Below are positions 24,463 through 33,274 of a stretch of 64,000 bases of DNA, piece by piece. Both the position numbers and the translations under genes were made by a program. Every line of letters starts with the position of its first letter. Position 1 is the first letter of the stretch. The stretch lies in the NCBI RefSeq assembly GCF_015353075.1, contig NZ_CP064188.1:372001-436000 (forward strand). The letters run 5' to 3'. Origin of the DNA: Rhizobium sp. 007 (GTDB taxonomy: Bacteria; Pseudomonadota; Alphaproteobacteria; Rhizobiales; Rhizobiaceae). The notes below the pieces were generated by a model, which searched no databases, was not told the DNA's origin, and was given only the letters and a program-made list of their open reading frames with translations.

Positions 24463-25746
24463 ATGAAGCACTCTCTTTCGGCAGCATTCGCGCTCGCTCT
24501 GACGGCCGGTTCCTTCGCGTGGTCCAGCATGGCCATGGCGCAAACCAAGACGATTACTTTCCTGTTCACCGACGACGACCAGGCTTACGTCGAGCGAATG
24601 GAAGCACTCAGCAAGGAATTCGAGGCCGCACATCCCGACGTCAAGGTCAACTTTGTGTCGTCCGGCTATGACGCCGTTTCCAAGCAACTGCCTGTGCAGC
24701 TTGCCGTCGGCGAGGGGCCGGATGTCGCCAAGATTTCCGACTGGCAGCTTGCGCCATATTACCTCGACATGCGTCCTTACATGAAAGACCCCGAAGGCTT
24801 CGCCAAGCTGCATGGCGACAGTCTCAACATTCTTCGCTTCCAGGGCGTCAATGATCCGCAGTCGATCAACGGATATGTCGCGTCGCAGACATTCAATCTG
24901 CCGTTTGTAAACAAAACGCTTTTCGAACAGGCAGGCGAACCGCTCCCGAAGTCCGACGCGACGTTGAAGGAAATCGTGGAAGCGTCCGCGCGTGTTGCCA
25001 AGGCCACAGGTGCTCAAATTCCCTTTACGATGGATCGATCGGGGCATCGCTTTTCCGGCGCTGCATTCTCGTATGGAGCGACCTACGTCAAGGACGGCAA
25101 GTTCTCGTTTCCGGACGATGCCGCCAAGCGTTACATTGCAGATCTTTACAGCTGGACACAGGACGGTTCCTTCCCGAAGGAAATGTGGGGAGCGGCCGGC
25201 GGATCTCAGTACAAGAACATGGGCGACGAATTCGTCAACGGTAACGTCGTGACCTATCTTGCCGGCAACTGGATGGTGAACCCGTTCCAGCAGAAGATTG
25301 GCGATGCTTTCGATTGGACGGCGATCAGCGCGCCGTGCGGCGATGCCGGCTGCTACGCCATGCCGGGCGGCACCGCGATTGTTGGCTTCAAGCGCACCAA
25401 GTATCCGGAGGCCGTCGCCGCCTTCATCGAGTTTCTGGGTTCCGAAAAAATCCAGCGTGAGGTCGCCGAGAATTACGTCATTCTGACAGGCGCCGACATC
25501 AAGGACCCGCAGTACAAGCTCGCGAGCAACAATGCTAAGGATGCGATGGCCGTCTTCCTGGCGAGCCGCAAGAACGTGCCGCAGGCAGCGCGCGACATGG
25601 AGCGCATGAAGGGATCCTCAGCGATCTACCAGTTGATCGTCCAGAGAATGAGCCAGTTGATCGTCGGCGAACTCTCGCTCGACGAAACCTATGCGGCGAT
25701 GAGCGCCGATGTCGACAAGACCAACCAGGCAATCGCTGCCAAATAG
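24463..25746 (+). CDS. Oligosaccharide-binding protein (SBP family 1)
   Basis: Periplasmic solute-binding protein of 427 residues with a Sec signal peptide (1-26, ending AMA). Typical family 1 features are AAHPDVKVNFVSSGYDA near 50 and VGEGPDVAKISDWQLAPY near 80, then the C-terminal helical lobe. I chose ATG 24463 because GGGAGG then stands 6 bases upstream; the ATG two codons earlier directly abuts it. It is divergent from the pectin operon that encodes its permeases and ATPase and has its own terminator, so it is probably the receptor for the same oligosaccharides. Confidence 0.92.
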   Translation: MKHSLSAAFALALTAGSFAWSSMAMAQTKTITFLFTDDDQAYVERMEALSKEFEAAHPDVKVNFVSSGYDAVSKQLPVQLAVGEGPDVAKISDWQLAPYYLDMRPYMKDPEGFAKLHGDSLNILRFQGVNDPQSINGYVASQTFNLPFVNKTLFEQAGEPLPKSDATLKEIVEASARVAKATGAQIPFTMDRSGHRFSGAAFSYGATYVKDGKFSFPDDAAKRYIADLYSWTQDGSFPKEMWGAAGGSQYKNMGDEFVNGNVVTYLAGNWMVNPFQQKIGDAFDWTAISAPCGDAGCYAMPGGTAIVGFKRTKYPEAVAAFIEFLGSEKIQREVAENYVILTGADIKDPQYKLASNNAKDAMAVFLASRKNVPQAARDMERMKGSSAIYQLIVQRMSQLIVGELSLDETYAAMSADVDKTNQAIAAK

Positions 25747-25778
25747 CTGGCCACACTTATCTCGGCAGAATGCCAACC

Positions 25779-25807
25779 ATCCACGGCCTTCACCGAAGGC
25801 CGTGGAT
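25779..25807 (+). terminator. Terminator hairpin of the binding-protein gene
   Basis: ATCCACGGCCTT (25779-25790) and AAGGCCGTGGAT (25796-25807) form a perfect 12-bp stem with the 5-base loop CACCG, 33 bases after the stop. No clear T run follows, but the stem is very stable. Confidence 0.75.
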
Positions 25808-26206
25808 AGCAGCGCCCACGCGGTCGGTGCAGGCTGTGCGAATGCTCGACAGTTTTTGGAGGTGATCCTTCTAAAGACTGCGTTCGGCCTTTCGTTGTTC
25901 ATCATGCTGTTCACCACGACGTTCTTCGAGCAATTGCCCAAAGAGCTGCCGAAGCGCAACCTGCTGAATCCGAAACGAAGTTCCACCTAAGAAGAGGCAA
26001 CGACCGGCGCCGATCGCCCTGCTGTTTTTCTCTGTTTCTGCAGTCGTTCCAGATCGCTTTCCCGAATCTCAGCGGTCAACGTTGCTGTTGGGCCACATGT
26101 TAGGCAACGCAGGCAGTTGGCGGATATCGAAAGGCGTTCGCAGCAGACATCGAAGGCGCTGGCTCAGTGGCGGTCCGTGAGCTTCGCTTCCCATGAGTTG
26201 GGCGAG
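25808..26206. other. Gap with no supported gene
   Basis: Roughly 400 bases between the terminator and the RES gene end. A short open frame running out of the binding-protein gene to 25990 (ending ...NLLNPKRSST) has no credible start or ribosome site. I see no RNA gene or repeat. Confidence 0.5.
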
Positions 26207-26710
26207 CTATTCCGGACGACCTAGGCGGTGCTCATCGTCGATCAGGATCAGTCGCGCTGGCGCGCTCTCAGTCCATTCCCAAAGGACGAGGTTCAGATCC
26301 TCCCAGGTCGCGCCCGGGGCGAAGCTTCGGACGAGCAGACCATGATAGCCGGCGGCGGCGAGCCGCCTGGCGAAGCTCTGTGTTCTGGCCTCGCCGCTTG
26401 CCTTCATCTGGTCGCGCCATGTCGGGTCTGAAATCGCGGCGGCGTCCATCCCTTCGGCCTGGAGCGCATCTTCGTCGCGACCATCGAAGACGCGCTCGAA
26501 AGAAGCGTCATAGGAGACGAGCAACGTCGGCTGCAGGTTGCCGACCTGATTGGCCTCGCGCAACGCGGTCATCACTGATAGCGACGTGTAGAGCGCCGGC
26601 ATCCGCTTTGGATTGAACCGGCCGCCATAGAGTTCAGCTCCCCGACCCGAGAGTGGCTGGCGAGCATAGATCGGGTTCAGCGCCCGGTAGAGCTTACCTT
26701 CATATTGCAT
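26207..26710 (-). CDS. RES domain toxin
   Basis: RES-domain protein of 167 residues. Family toxins deplete NAD+ (phosphorolysis or hydrolysis) or ADP-ribosylate targets. The conserved residues are visible: Arg9 region (LYRALNP), GGRFN with Arg31 (29-33), Tyr41 in LYTSL and Glu52 in LREANQ, so the active site looks intact. It lies 9 bases downstream of the Xre/DUF2384 antitoxin gene, in the usual antitoxin-first order of this type II system. Full-length for the family. Confidence 0.9.
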   Translation of the reverse strand: MQYEGKLYRALNPIYARQPLSGRGAELYGGRFNPKRMPALYTSLSVMTALREANQVGNLQPTLLVSYDASFERVFDGRDEDALQAEGMDAAAISDPTWRDQMKASGEARTQSFARRLAAAGYHGLLVRSFAPGATWEDLNLVLWEWTESAPARLILIDDEHRLGRPE

Positions 26711-26719
26711 CGGCTGGGA

Positions 26720-27070
26720 CTATGCATGTATGCCAGCGTCGACCGCGTCAATATAGTCGAGCACCTCATCCGAACGGCCGTCTCGCACCAGCTGCATGGC
26801 CGTCTGGCCCGAGAAGCCGGACAGGGGCTCGGAGCGGTACCAGGCATAGGCCATCAGAGCTGAGCCGAAACGCGGCTCGACCTTGTTGACGACCTCGATC
26901 ATCTCGCGCAGACGCCGCTGCGTCTTGCCGGAGCGGATACGGTCCTTGCGCTGGATTGCGTCCTTGCCGAGTCCGGCCGTGCGGGCGATCTCTTCTCTGG
27001 TCGTGTGGAAAGCGTCCGCGATTTTTCGCGGTGCAAACAGCCCGTTATCCGCATATTGGGCAAGACCCAT
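26720..27070 (-). CDS. Xre/MbcA/ParS-type antitoxin (DUF2384)
   Basis: Antitoxin of 116 residues. The N-terminal helix-turn-helix (about 14-60, FAPRKIADAFHTTREEIARTAGLGKDAI) binds the operon promoter, and the C-terminal DUF2384 part (about 60-116: FGSALMAYAWYRSEPLSGFSGQTAMQLVRDGRSDEVLDYID) blocks the toxin. I chose ATG 27070 because GGAGG lies 8 bases upstream; the GTG three codons earlier overlaps that site. It is paired with the RES toxin gene. Confidence 0.9.
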   Translation of the reverse strand: MGLAQYADNGLFAPRKIADAFHTTREEIARTAGLGKDAIQRKDRIRSGKTQRRLREMIEVVNKVEPRFGSALMAYAWYRSEPLSGFSGQTAMQLVRDGRSDEVLDYIDAVDAGIHA

Positions 27071-27611
27071 TTCTCTCACCTCCGTTCCACACTGCCAAAC
27101 TTACTGACAATATATAGCGTCAGAAATTGTGGCTTTCAATCCGATAATAGAAGCAGGGAGACGGAAGGGAAGGGCTGGTCGTCGAATCGGTCAGACCGGC
27201 CGGGCCCTTTCGCCCAACCGCGATCCCGACCCAGAGCTTCAAGCCCTGCTTGGTCAGCCCGCACAGGGATGCTGGGCCCCAGTTGCACCGGTCCGCCCGT
27301 TCCGCGGACGTGGGGGAAGTCTTGGCGAAAGAAGACAACGACCGGCACAAGGCCGCGTCCGCAGTCCTCGAAGCACCGCACCGTGTATGTGATGATCCGC
27401 GTGCCTTGAAGGAAACTCCCGATAAGTCACGCCAGACGAAAGGCCAATGCGCTGCTGCGAGCGACCATCAAGCCGTCGGCATCGTGCAGCACGAGATTGC
27501 GGCATTCAAGGCAACTCGCGAGGCCAGTGCCGCCGGTGACTCCTTTCTTTGAGGGGGCCGGAACAATTGGATGCTGATGCGGTTGGGGAAGCACCAAATG
27601 AGGAAGCTCGA
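27071..27611. other. Gap with no supported gene
   Basis: About 540 bases between the antitoxin start and the small membrane gene. Open frames exist on both strands but overlap each other, are rich in Arg/Pro/Gly and lack ribosome sites. It should hold the antitoxin promoter near 27080-27130. It may be decayed coding DNA, as in the strip to its right, but I recognise nothing. Confidence 0.5.
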
Positions 27612-27818
27612 ATGAATGACGCGACAAATTTGGCGCTCCTTCTCGGCTCGCTGACGTTGACATGTTGGATCGTTGCAGGCGCAGTGGCCGTCTTGGGTAC
27701 AGGCGATGGACTTGGCCAGCACGATAAGCAGCGAATAAGCGAGCTCGTCTCGCTGGGCCTCAATCTTGTTGGCGTCATCTCCGCGGTCGCGATGGCTGCT
27801 ATCCTGCTAGCCGCGTGA
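27612..27818 (+). CDS. Small two-segment membrane protein, 68 aa
   Basis: Small hydrophobic protein with two predicted membrane segments (about 6-29 and 47-67) joined by a polar loop (GTGDGLGQHDKQRISE). AGGAAG lies 6 bases before ATG 27612. Its stop overlaps the GTG start of the DUF2243 gene (GTGA), which argues that both are translated together. I do not recognise the family; a small partner subunit of the DUF2243 membrane protein is a reasonable guess. Confidence 0.65.
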   Translation: MNDATNLALLLGSLTLTCWIVAGAVAVLGTGDGLGQHDKQRISELVSLGLNLVGVISAVAMAAILLAA

Positions 27819-28291
27819 CGATGGTCAGTTCAAAAGCCGGCCAAAGCTTCCCCTGGACGGCAGGCATTATGTTCGGCCTCGGCCTTGGTGGCTTCTTTGA
27901 CGGCATCGTCCTACATCAAATCCTGCAATGGCATCACATGCTCAGCTCCTGGTATCCGATCACTTCGATTGAGAACCTCGAGCTGAATACTTTGTGGGAC
28001 GGCGTCTTCCACTCGGCGACCTACCTTTTCGTGCTCAGCGCACTGTTCATCCTATGGCGATCGGCCCGGCTCGCGCACTTCCGCTGGTCGACGAAGGTGC
28101 TGATCGCAACAATGTTGATCGGCTTCGGACTGTTCAACGTGATCGAGGGGCTTGTGAACCACCAGGTCCTAGGCATTCATCACGTCAACGAGACGGTCGA
28201 CCGGGAAGCATGGCTATACTGGGATATCGGCTTTTTGGCGTGGGGCGCGGCGATGGTGGCTGCGGGTTTGGTCATGGCAAGGCGCCCATGA
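27815..28291 (+). CDS. DUF2243 family membrane protein
   Basis: Integral membrane protein of 158 residues with four hydrophobic segments. It carries the DUF2243 hallmarks GLGGFFDGIVLHQILQWHHMLS (about 23-44), LWDGVFHSATYLF (about 61-73) and FNVIEGLVNHQVLGIHHVNE (about 107-126). The paired histidines in the segments suggest metal or haem binding, but the family function is not known. The start is GTG 27815 (overlapping the upstream stop) or ATG 27821. Its stop overlaps a further short frame by ATGA. Confidence 0.88.
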   Translation: MTMVSSKAGQSFPWTAGIMFGLGLGGFFDGIVLHQILQWHHMLSSWYPITSIENLELNTLWDGVFHSATYLFVLSALFILWRSARLAHFRWSTKVLIATMLIGFGLFNVIEGLVNHQVLGIHHVNETVDREAWLYWDIGFLAWGAAMVAAGLVMARRP

Positions 28292-28437
28292 CGGAGCGCG
28301 ACAAAGCATTTCTGGGAGACATCCTAACCGCGCTGACATGGGTAGCATTAGGTTTCGGTGTGGTTTTCGCAACAGAGCGAGACGCCTTGCGCAGACTCCG
28401 CGCAGCATCCAGGTCAAAACCGCCGCACATTAGGTAG
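28288..28437 (+). CDS. Possible short membrane protein coupled to DUF2243 gene, 49 aa
   Basis: ATG 28288 overlaps the DUF2243 stop as ATGA. The frame encodes one hydrophobic segment (about residues 9-27, ILTALTWVALGFGVVFA) between charged ends (MTERDKAF and ERDALRRLRAAS). The overlap and single-span layout fit a real third gene of the cluster. Against this, its last third runs antisense into what looks like an alpha/beta hydrolase remnant, so the C-terminus may be accidental. Confidence 0.4.
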   Translation: MTERDKAFLGDILTALTWVALGFGVVFATERDALRRLRAASRSKPPHIR

Positions 28438-28586
28438 AACCCGGCAACGCGGCTGATCTTCCCGACCAACCGCAGATGAAGGAGCGCTTCACATCCGAGA
28501 TGCGCACCGGATGACTCTCCGCCAATCAGGACGCGGTCTACGCCGATATCAGCAAGATGATCGACGAAGGTACTTCTGCCTTTCAA
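28395..28586 (-). pseudogene. Alpha/beta hydrolase fragment
   Basis: The minus-strand frame reads VDRVLIGGESSGAHLGCEALLHLRL and then a GKISRVAGFYLMCGGFDL stretch. GESSG is the nucleophile elbow (GxSxG) of hormone-sensitive-lipase type hydrolases and the following run matches the strand-helix after it. The oxyanion HGGG part, the acid and the catalytic His are missing, and the frame continues as unrelated sequence over the small plus-strand gene. I read it as a gene remnant of about 60 codons. Confidence 0.55.
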
Positions 28587-28869
28587 CGTTCTCGGCCGGA
28601 CCGAATGATCCGCCCCCTAGTTCCGTTGACCGTTAATCTCAGCAACTGCCGACTGATGCGCCTCGTGCCTTTTAGCCGTCCCTCCCCACAAGGCCAGCAA
28701 AATGACAGCAATGATCAGGTAACAAATTTTGCTCGATAAGGTTCGCAACGCACTGTTGCCACGCGTACACTCGAACTCGCTCAATTAATCGCGCTCCCTA
28801 CTGTTGGGCGTTGTTTGACGCCATACTTAATGCTTTAGAAAGGTTGCATGAACGTCCAAATATGGGAAC

Positions 28870-29203
28870 CTAATGTGCGTGAGGCGTATGGCTTCAACGC
28901 GCCCGTTGGATGATGCGGCGTTTCCTGCATCTCGCGCAGTCCCTTGATGGCGGTTGCCGTAGCTTCCCATCATGCGTCCATGCCCGAGATTCGATTTCGG
29001 CAATCGGCGTCGGCCTCACCCAGACAATGCCCTTGAGCCGATCGGTGTATTCGACGGGTGGTTTTCTCACCGTAAAGCGGTTGAACCCAGCCTGCAATTT
29101 GCCATGCCACGCCCTCCTTGAAGCCGCCCGTGACGCTCCCGACATGGACCAGCCGTCCACCCTTACGCGCGCCGTGAGTTTCCAGCGATATCTTGGCTTT
29201 CAT
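28870..29203 (-). pseudogene. DNA ligase D (LigD-type) C-terminal fragment, frameshifted
   Basis: Three minus-strand frames in succession resemble the OB-fold end of LigD-type ATP-dependent DNA ligases: GGRLVHVGSVTGGFKEGVA in one frame; then VEYTDRLKGIVWVRPTPI and AEIESRAWTHDGKLR in a second; then IKGLREMQ in a third. In the family these are contiguous (VGxVGTGF, WVxPxLxAEI, WTxDGxLRHxSYKGLRE). The two frameshifts and the missing adenylation domain mark a dead fragment. No LigD primase or Ku gene is nearby. Confidence 0.65.
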
Positions 29204-29464
29204 CGTTCGGTGTCCGACGTCCCAGGACCCAGGACGGCTAAGATCGGGCAATATAGCTGTCAATGCTGTGTCAGCTGGAATAACAAACTTTAACAGAGGC
29301 GCCAAAATGACTTCGCGGAGCTTTTGTGTCGATACTGTTCTGTCGCAAGCGAGTTCAGCTAAGCAAAATGAGACGAACGGAGCCTAGGACCCGTCGTTAG
29401 CTTCGTGCGTGGCGGAAACGAGGTTCGCCTTACCATTTGGCCGCCGCGCCATATATTCTCGAAT
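29204..29464. other. Gap before the NfeD gene
   Basis: About 260 bases without a supported gene, presumably containing the promoter of the NfeD-slipin-protease operon. Frames seen here are short and overlap the LigD remnant. I could not identify a convincing -35/-10 pair. Confidence 0.4.
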
Positions 29465-30871
29465 ATGAATATCCTATGGAAGAGGCCAAGGCGCTTAGGG
29501 ATTTGGCGGCGAATGTCGTCGATACTCGCCTTGTCGTTGATCCTGATTTCGCCGTTCGCTTCCGCAGCTTCTGCGTTTGCAGCAGAGCGCGTTGCCATCG
29601 TGCTGAAGTTGAACGGTGCTGTCGGACCAGCGATGGCTGACTATGTGAAACGCGGTCTTCAACATGCCGATGAAATCAGTGCGAGCCTGGTCGTCCTGCA
29701 GATCGACACGCCGGGCGGCCTCGACACTTCGATGCGGGACATCATCCGCGCGATCATCGCCTCGCCAGTGCCCGTGGCAAGTTTTGTGGCACCGAGTGGC
29801 GCACGTGCTGCCAGTGCCGGTACTTATATTCTCTACGCCAGCCACATTGCAGCCATGGCCCCGGGCACCAATCTGGGCGCAGCGACACCGATTTCGCTTG
29901 GCGGAAGCCCTTTCGATGGCGACACGGAACCGGGCAAGGATGAACCGAAGGAGCCGGGCAGGCAGCCGCAGTCACCACGTAATGCCAGTGAAGCGAAAGC
30001 CGTCAACGATGCTGTCGCCTATATTCGCGGACTTGCCGAACTGCGCAATCGCAATGCCGACTGGGCAGAGCGCGCCGTGCGCGAAGCTGCAAGCCTTTCA
30101 TCAGCCGCCGCCGCACGAGAGCATGTAATCGACTATACCGCAGCCACCATCGAGGATCTCCTGAGGCAGGCTCAAGGGCGCATGGTGCGGGTCGGCCAAA
30201 GGGATATCCTGCTCGAAACCGCCGGGCTTGCTGTTCACGTACTCGAACCGGATTGGCGAACGCGTCTGCTTTCCGTGATTACCGATCCGAACATTGCCCT
30301 TATCCTCATGGTGGTTGGCATATACGGGCTGATCTTCGAATTTCTTGCCCCGGGAACACTGATGCCCGGTACAATCGGCAGTATCTGCCTGCTGCTTGGA
30401 CTCTATGCCCTGGCATTGCTGCCGGTCAGCTACGCCGGCGTTGGATTGCTCGCCCTTGGTGCCGGCTTGACAGTGGCCGAGGCGCACGCGCCCTCTTTTG
30501 GTGCCCTCGGCATCAGCGGCGGGATTGCACTGGTGCTCGGCGCGGCTCTTCTGTTCGACACGGATCTCCCCGAGCTCGAAGTCTCCTCGTCCGTACTGGC
30601 CGGCATCGCCATTGCCTGTTTCGCTTTCAGTCTCATCGTTGCCCGGCTCGCAATCGTTTCGCATCGGCGCAACGTCGGCACCGGCACCGAGCAGATGATC
30701 GGTATTTCGGGCAAAGTCGACAGTTGGAAGGGCGCCTCGGGATATGTCATCGCGCATGGCGAACGCTGGAGGGCAACCTCCAGCGAACCGCTAGTCGCCG
30801 GCGATAGCGTTAGGGTGACCGGTCGAAACGGGCTGACTTTAGACGTCGTCCGCCGGGCGCAGGAGACTTAG
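29465..30871 (+). CDS. NfeD-family membrane-bound serine protease (ClpP class)
   Basis: Long-form NfeD protein of 468 residues. A signal peptide or first membrane segment (about 17-40) precedes a ClpP-like protease domain (about 40-250: [16 protein letters not shown] and [15 protein letters not shown], the latter with the catalytic Ser of the Ser-Lys dyad). Several membrane segments (about 280-400) and a C-terminal NfeD OB-fold (about 405-468) follow. The start is uncertain: ATG 29465 or ATG 29513, neither with a strong ribosome site. It is 28 bases before a slipin gene; these proteins form a known membrane-quality-control pair in which the protease cleaves stomatin C-termini. Confidence 0.88.
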   Translation: MNILWKRPRRLGIWRRMSSILALSLILISPFASAASAFAAERVAIVLKLNGAVGPAMADYVKRGLQHADEISASLVVLQIDTPGGLDTSMRDIIRAIIASPVPVASFVAPSGARAASAGTYILYASHIAAMAPGTNLGAATPISLGGSPFDGDTEPGKDEPKEPGRQPQSPRNASEAKAVNDAVAYIRGLAELRNRNADWAERAVREAASLSSAAAAREHVIDYTAATIEDLLRQAQGRMVRVGQRDILLETAGLAVHVLEPDWRTRLLSVITDPNIALILMVVGIYGLIFEFLAPGTLMPGTIGSICLLLGLYALALLPVSYAGVGLLALGAGLTVAEAHAPSFGALGISGGIALVLGAALLFDTDLPELEVSSSVLAGIAIACFAFSLIVARLAIVSHRRNVGTGTEQMIGISGKVDSWKGASGYVIAHGERWRATSSEPLVAGDSVRVTGRNGLTLDVVRRAQET

Positions 30872-30899
30872 CGGCTTTCAGAAAGCAGGAGGAAGCGTC

Positions 30900-31685
30900 A
30901 TGGGCATTTTTGCAGAACTCGCATTTTATCTTGTGGTCATCCTCGTTTTGCTGCTCGTGATCGCATCGGCGATCAAAATCCTGCGCGAATATGAGCGCGG
31001 CGTCGTGTTCACGCTCGGCCGCTTCACCGGCGTCAAAGGCCCCGGCTTGATCCTGTTGATCCCCTATGTCCAGCAAATGATCCGGGTGGACTTGCGCACG
31101 CGGGTGCTCGATGTGCCCGGTCAGGACGTTATCTCACATGACAATGTCTCTGTCCGCGTCAGCGCTGTCATTTATTTCAGGGTCATCGATCCGGAAAGAT
31201 CGACGATCCAGGTCGAGGACTTCATGGCGGCAACGAGCCAGCTCGCTCAAACAACGCTGCGTTCGGTCCTCGGCAAGCATGATCTTGACGAGATGCTGGC
31301 CGAACGCGACAAGCTCAACAGCGACATTCAGGAAATCCTGGATGCGCAGACCGACGCATGGGGCATCAAGGTCGCCAATGTCGAGATCAAGCATGTGGAC
31401 ATCAATGAATCCATGGTCCGTGCGATCGCCCGGCAGGCGGAGGCTGAACGCGAACGGCGCGCCAAGGTCATCAATGCCGAAGGTGAGCAGCAGGCTGCAG
31501 CAAAGCTGCTTGAAGCCGCCGAAATCCTCGCCAGGCAGCCGGAGGCCATGCAGCTTCGCTATCTAAGTACGCTGAACGTGATCGCTGGCGAGAAGACCTC
31601 GACGATCATATTTCCTTTTCCGATGGAGCTCGGCAATCTGATGCCGTTAAAATCGGCCCAAGCTTCGCAAAGCTCAAGGGGATGA
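30900..31685 (+). CDS. Slipin/stomatin family protein (SPFH domain)
   Basis: SPFH/band 7 protein of 261 residues. One N-terminal membrane segment (about 4-27) is followed by the SPFH domain ([20 protein letters not shown] near 32-51, [18 protein letters not shown] near 69-86), a charged coiled coil (about 175-220, [22 protein letters not shown]) and the conserved hydrophobic FPFPMELG near the C-terminus, the segment cut by NfeD-type proteases in studied pairs. AGGAGGAAG precedes the ATG. It probably forms oligomeric membrane scaffolds with the upstream protease. Confidence 0.93.
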   Translation: MGIFAELAFYLVVILVLLLVIASAIKILREYERGVVFTLGRFTGVKGPGLILLIPYVQQMIRVDLRTRVLDVPGQDVISHDNVSVRVSAVIYFRVIDPERSTIQVEDFMAATSQLAQTTLRSVLGKHDLDEMLAERDKLNSDIQEILDAQTDAWGIKVANVEIKHVDINESMVRAIARQAEAERERRAKVINAEGEQQAAAKLLEAAEILARQPEAMQLRYLSTLNVIAGEKTSTIIFPFPMELGNLMPLKSAQASQSSRG

Positions 31686-31688
31686 TCG

Positions 31689-32807
31689 ATGGGTTGGTCC
31701 TTCAAGATGGGTACGATCGCCGGCACGGCCGTACGGGTTCACATTACCTTTGCGCTGCTGCTCGTCTGGATTTGGATGACGCATTACCGGATCGGAGGCA
31801 TGCAGGCGGCCTGGGGCGGCATCGCCTTCATCATCGCCGTCTTCGTCTGCGTCGTGCTGCACGAGTTCGGTCACATTGCCGTTGCGCGCTACTTCGGGAT
31901 CAAGACGCCTGATATCACACTGCTACCGATCGGCGGCGTCGCCCGTCTTGAACGCATGCCCGAGGTGCCTCATCAGGAGCTGCTGATTGCCATCGCCGGC
32001 CCGCTCGTCAACGTCGCGATTGCGGCGCTGATCATTCTTGCCATCGGCGCGTCAGCGGGCATCGAGCAGATGGCCGATGTCGAGGATCCTGGGGGCGGTT
32101 TCCTGGCTAGGCTTGCCGGCGTCAATATCTTCCTCGTACTTTTCAACATGATCCCCGCCTTCCCGATGGATGGAGGACGGGTGCTGCGGGCTGCCCTCGC
32201 ATCGCGCTTCACCTGGTCACGCGCGACGCAGATAGCCGCTACGATCGGCCAAGGCCTAGCCTTTGTTTTTGGTTTCGTCGGCCTTCTTTACAATCCACTG
32301 CTGATTTTCATCGGCATCTTCGTCTACCTCGCAGCAACGGCTGAAGCGCAGAATGCGCAGATCCGCGAGCTCTCCAGCAGAGTTCTCATCAGCGACGTGA
32401 TGGTCACTAAATTCGTAGAACTTGAACGCTCGGCAAGTATCGACGAGGCGATCGAGATGCTGCTTGCGACAACCCAGCGCGAATTTCCGGTAACCGATTC
32501 CGCCGGCCGCTTTGAAGGGCTGCTGACGCGCGACGACATGATACGCGCCTTGAAGGACAAAGGTCCGGACACGCCGGTTGCAAGCGCGATGCGTACCGAC
32601 ATTCCGAGAATCCATCATCGCAAAAGCCTTGAAGATAGCTTGCGTTTGATGCAACAGGGAAATGTGCCGGCGATCGCGGTCGTGGACGGTGCCGATCATC
32701 TCATCGGTCTTCTGACGCATGAAACGATCGGAGAAATGATGATGGTTCGTGCGGCCGTAGCCGACGGTTTCCGCTTCGGCCGCCTGCGCAGATCCAAGTC
32801 CTTGTAG
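31689..32807 (+). CDS. Site-2 protease family zinc metalloprotease with CBS domains
   Basis: M50-type intramembrane protease of 372 residues. HEFGH (58-62) supplies the zinc histidines and catalytic Glu, and NMIPAFPMDGGR (about 155-166) gives the third ligand Asp. Membrane segments cover about 15-225. Two CBS domains follow (about 235-290 and 300-355), which usually bind adenylates and gate activity. It starts 3 bases after the slipin stop, so NfeD protease, slipin and site-2 protease form one three-gene membrane-proteolysis operon. The substrate is unknown. Confidence 0.92.
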   Translation: MGWSFKMGTIAGTAVRVHITFALLLVWIWMTHYRIGGMQAAWGGIAFIIAVFVCVVLHEFGHIAVARYFGIKTPDITLLPIGGVARLERMPEVPHQELLIAIAGPLVNVAIAALIILAIGASAGIEQMADVEDPGGGFLARLAGVNIFLVLFNMIPAFPMDGGRVLRAALASRFTWSRATQIAATIGQGLAFVFGFVGLLYNPLLIFIGIFVYLAATAEAQNAQIRELSSRVLISDVMVTKFVELERSASIDEAIEMLLATTQREFPVTDSAGRFEGLLTRDDMIRALKDKGPDTPVASAMRTDIPRIHHRKSLEDSLRLMQQGNVPAIAVVDGADHLIGLLTHETIGEMMMVRAAVADGFRFGRLRRSKSL

Positions 32808-33274
32808 GTCCCGCGCAAGAAGACGCCGGCCAAACCCAATGTCATGTGCCGGCTTTGATCGTGAGGCAGCCCTGACATCGCGCCGGCGAGAGCCACGTTG
32901 CCGCCGGAGCTTCTCGATGAACGGCGCGCCTCCTCGACGCGATTGGGACGGCCGGCGATGGCGAGCCGTACGCGAACAACCATGGGCGGGTCTGTCGAAT
33001 TCGTCTTCGGGCGTCGTTGTCCGGCATCCTTTTTCGCCGCCTCGAGAACTGCCCCGACGTGCCAGAGTGGTCATCCGCTTTATTTGTCAGAGTAATGTCC
33101 TCCGAGCCGACTGCGAGCGGGCGACGCTTCATCTGATGGTTGGGGTTGCCGGGCTCCGGCAAGCCGACGCGAGCGAAAGAGATGGAAGGGGCATTGCGGC
33201 CGTTCGGCTGATGCCGGATGAGTGGCATCTTCGCCTTTTAGGTCAGGATCTCGAGCATCCCGAGCAATGATGAG
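32808..33274. other. Gap between convergent operons, no supported gene
   Basis: About 470 bases between the site-2 protease and dhaL stops. Long open frames exist on both strands (for example 32839-33270 plus) but are Arg-rich, overlap antisense to one another and lack ribosome sites, a pattern typical of GC-rich non-coding or decayed DNA. A GCCGGC inverted pair (32826-32868 area) may aid termination. Confidence 0.5.

Noticed and set aside
25709..25990. A 93-residue frame running out of the binding-protein gene.
   Set aside because: It starts inside the binding-protein gene in another frame, passes through the terminator hairpin and has no credible start.
27129..27552. Several frames of 60-100 codons on both strands upstream of the DUF2243 cluster.
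   Set aside because: They overlap on opposite strands, have biased composition and no start signals. They may be decayed DNA but I could not name an ancestor.
32839..33270. A 143-residue plus-strand frame between site-2 protease and dhaL, and an antisense 128-residue frame.
   Set aside because: Both are Arg/Pro-rich, overlap each other, lack ribosome sites and resemble no family I know.
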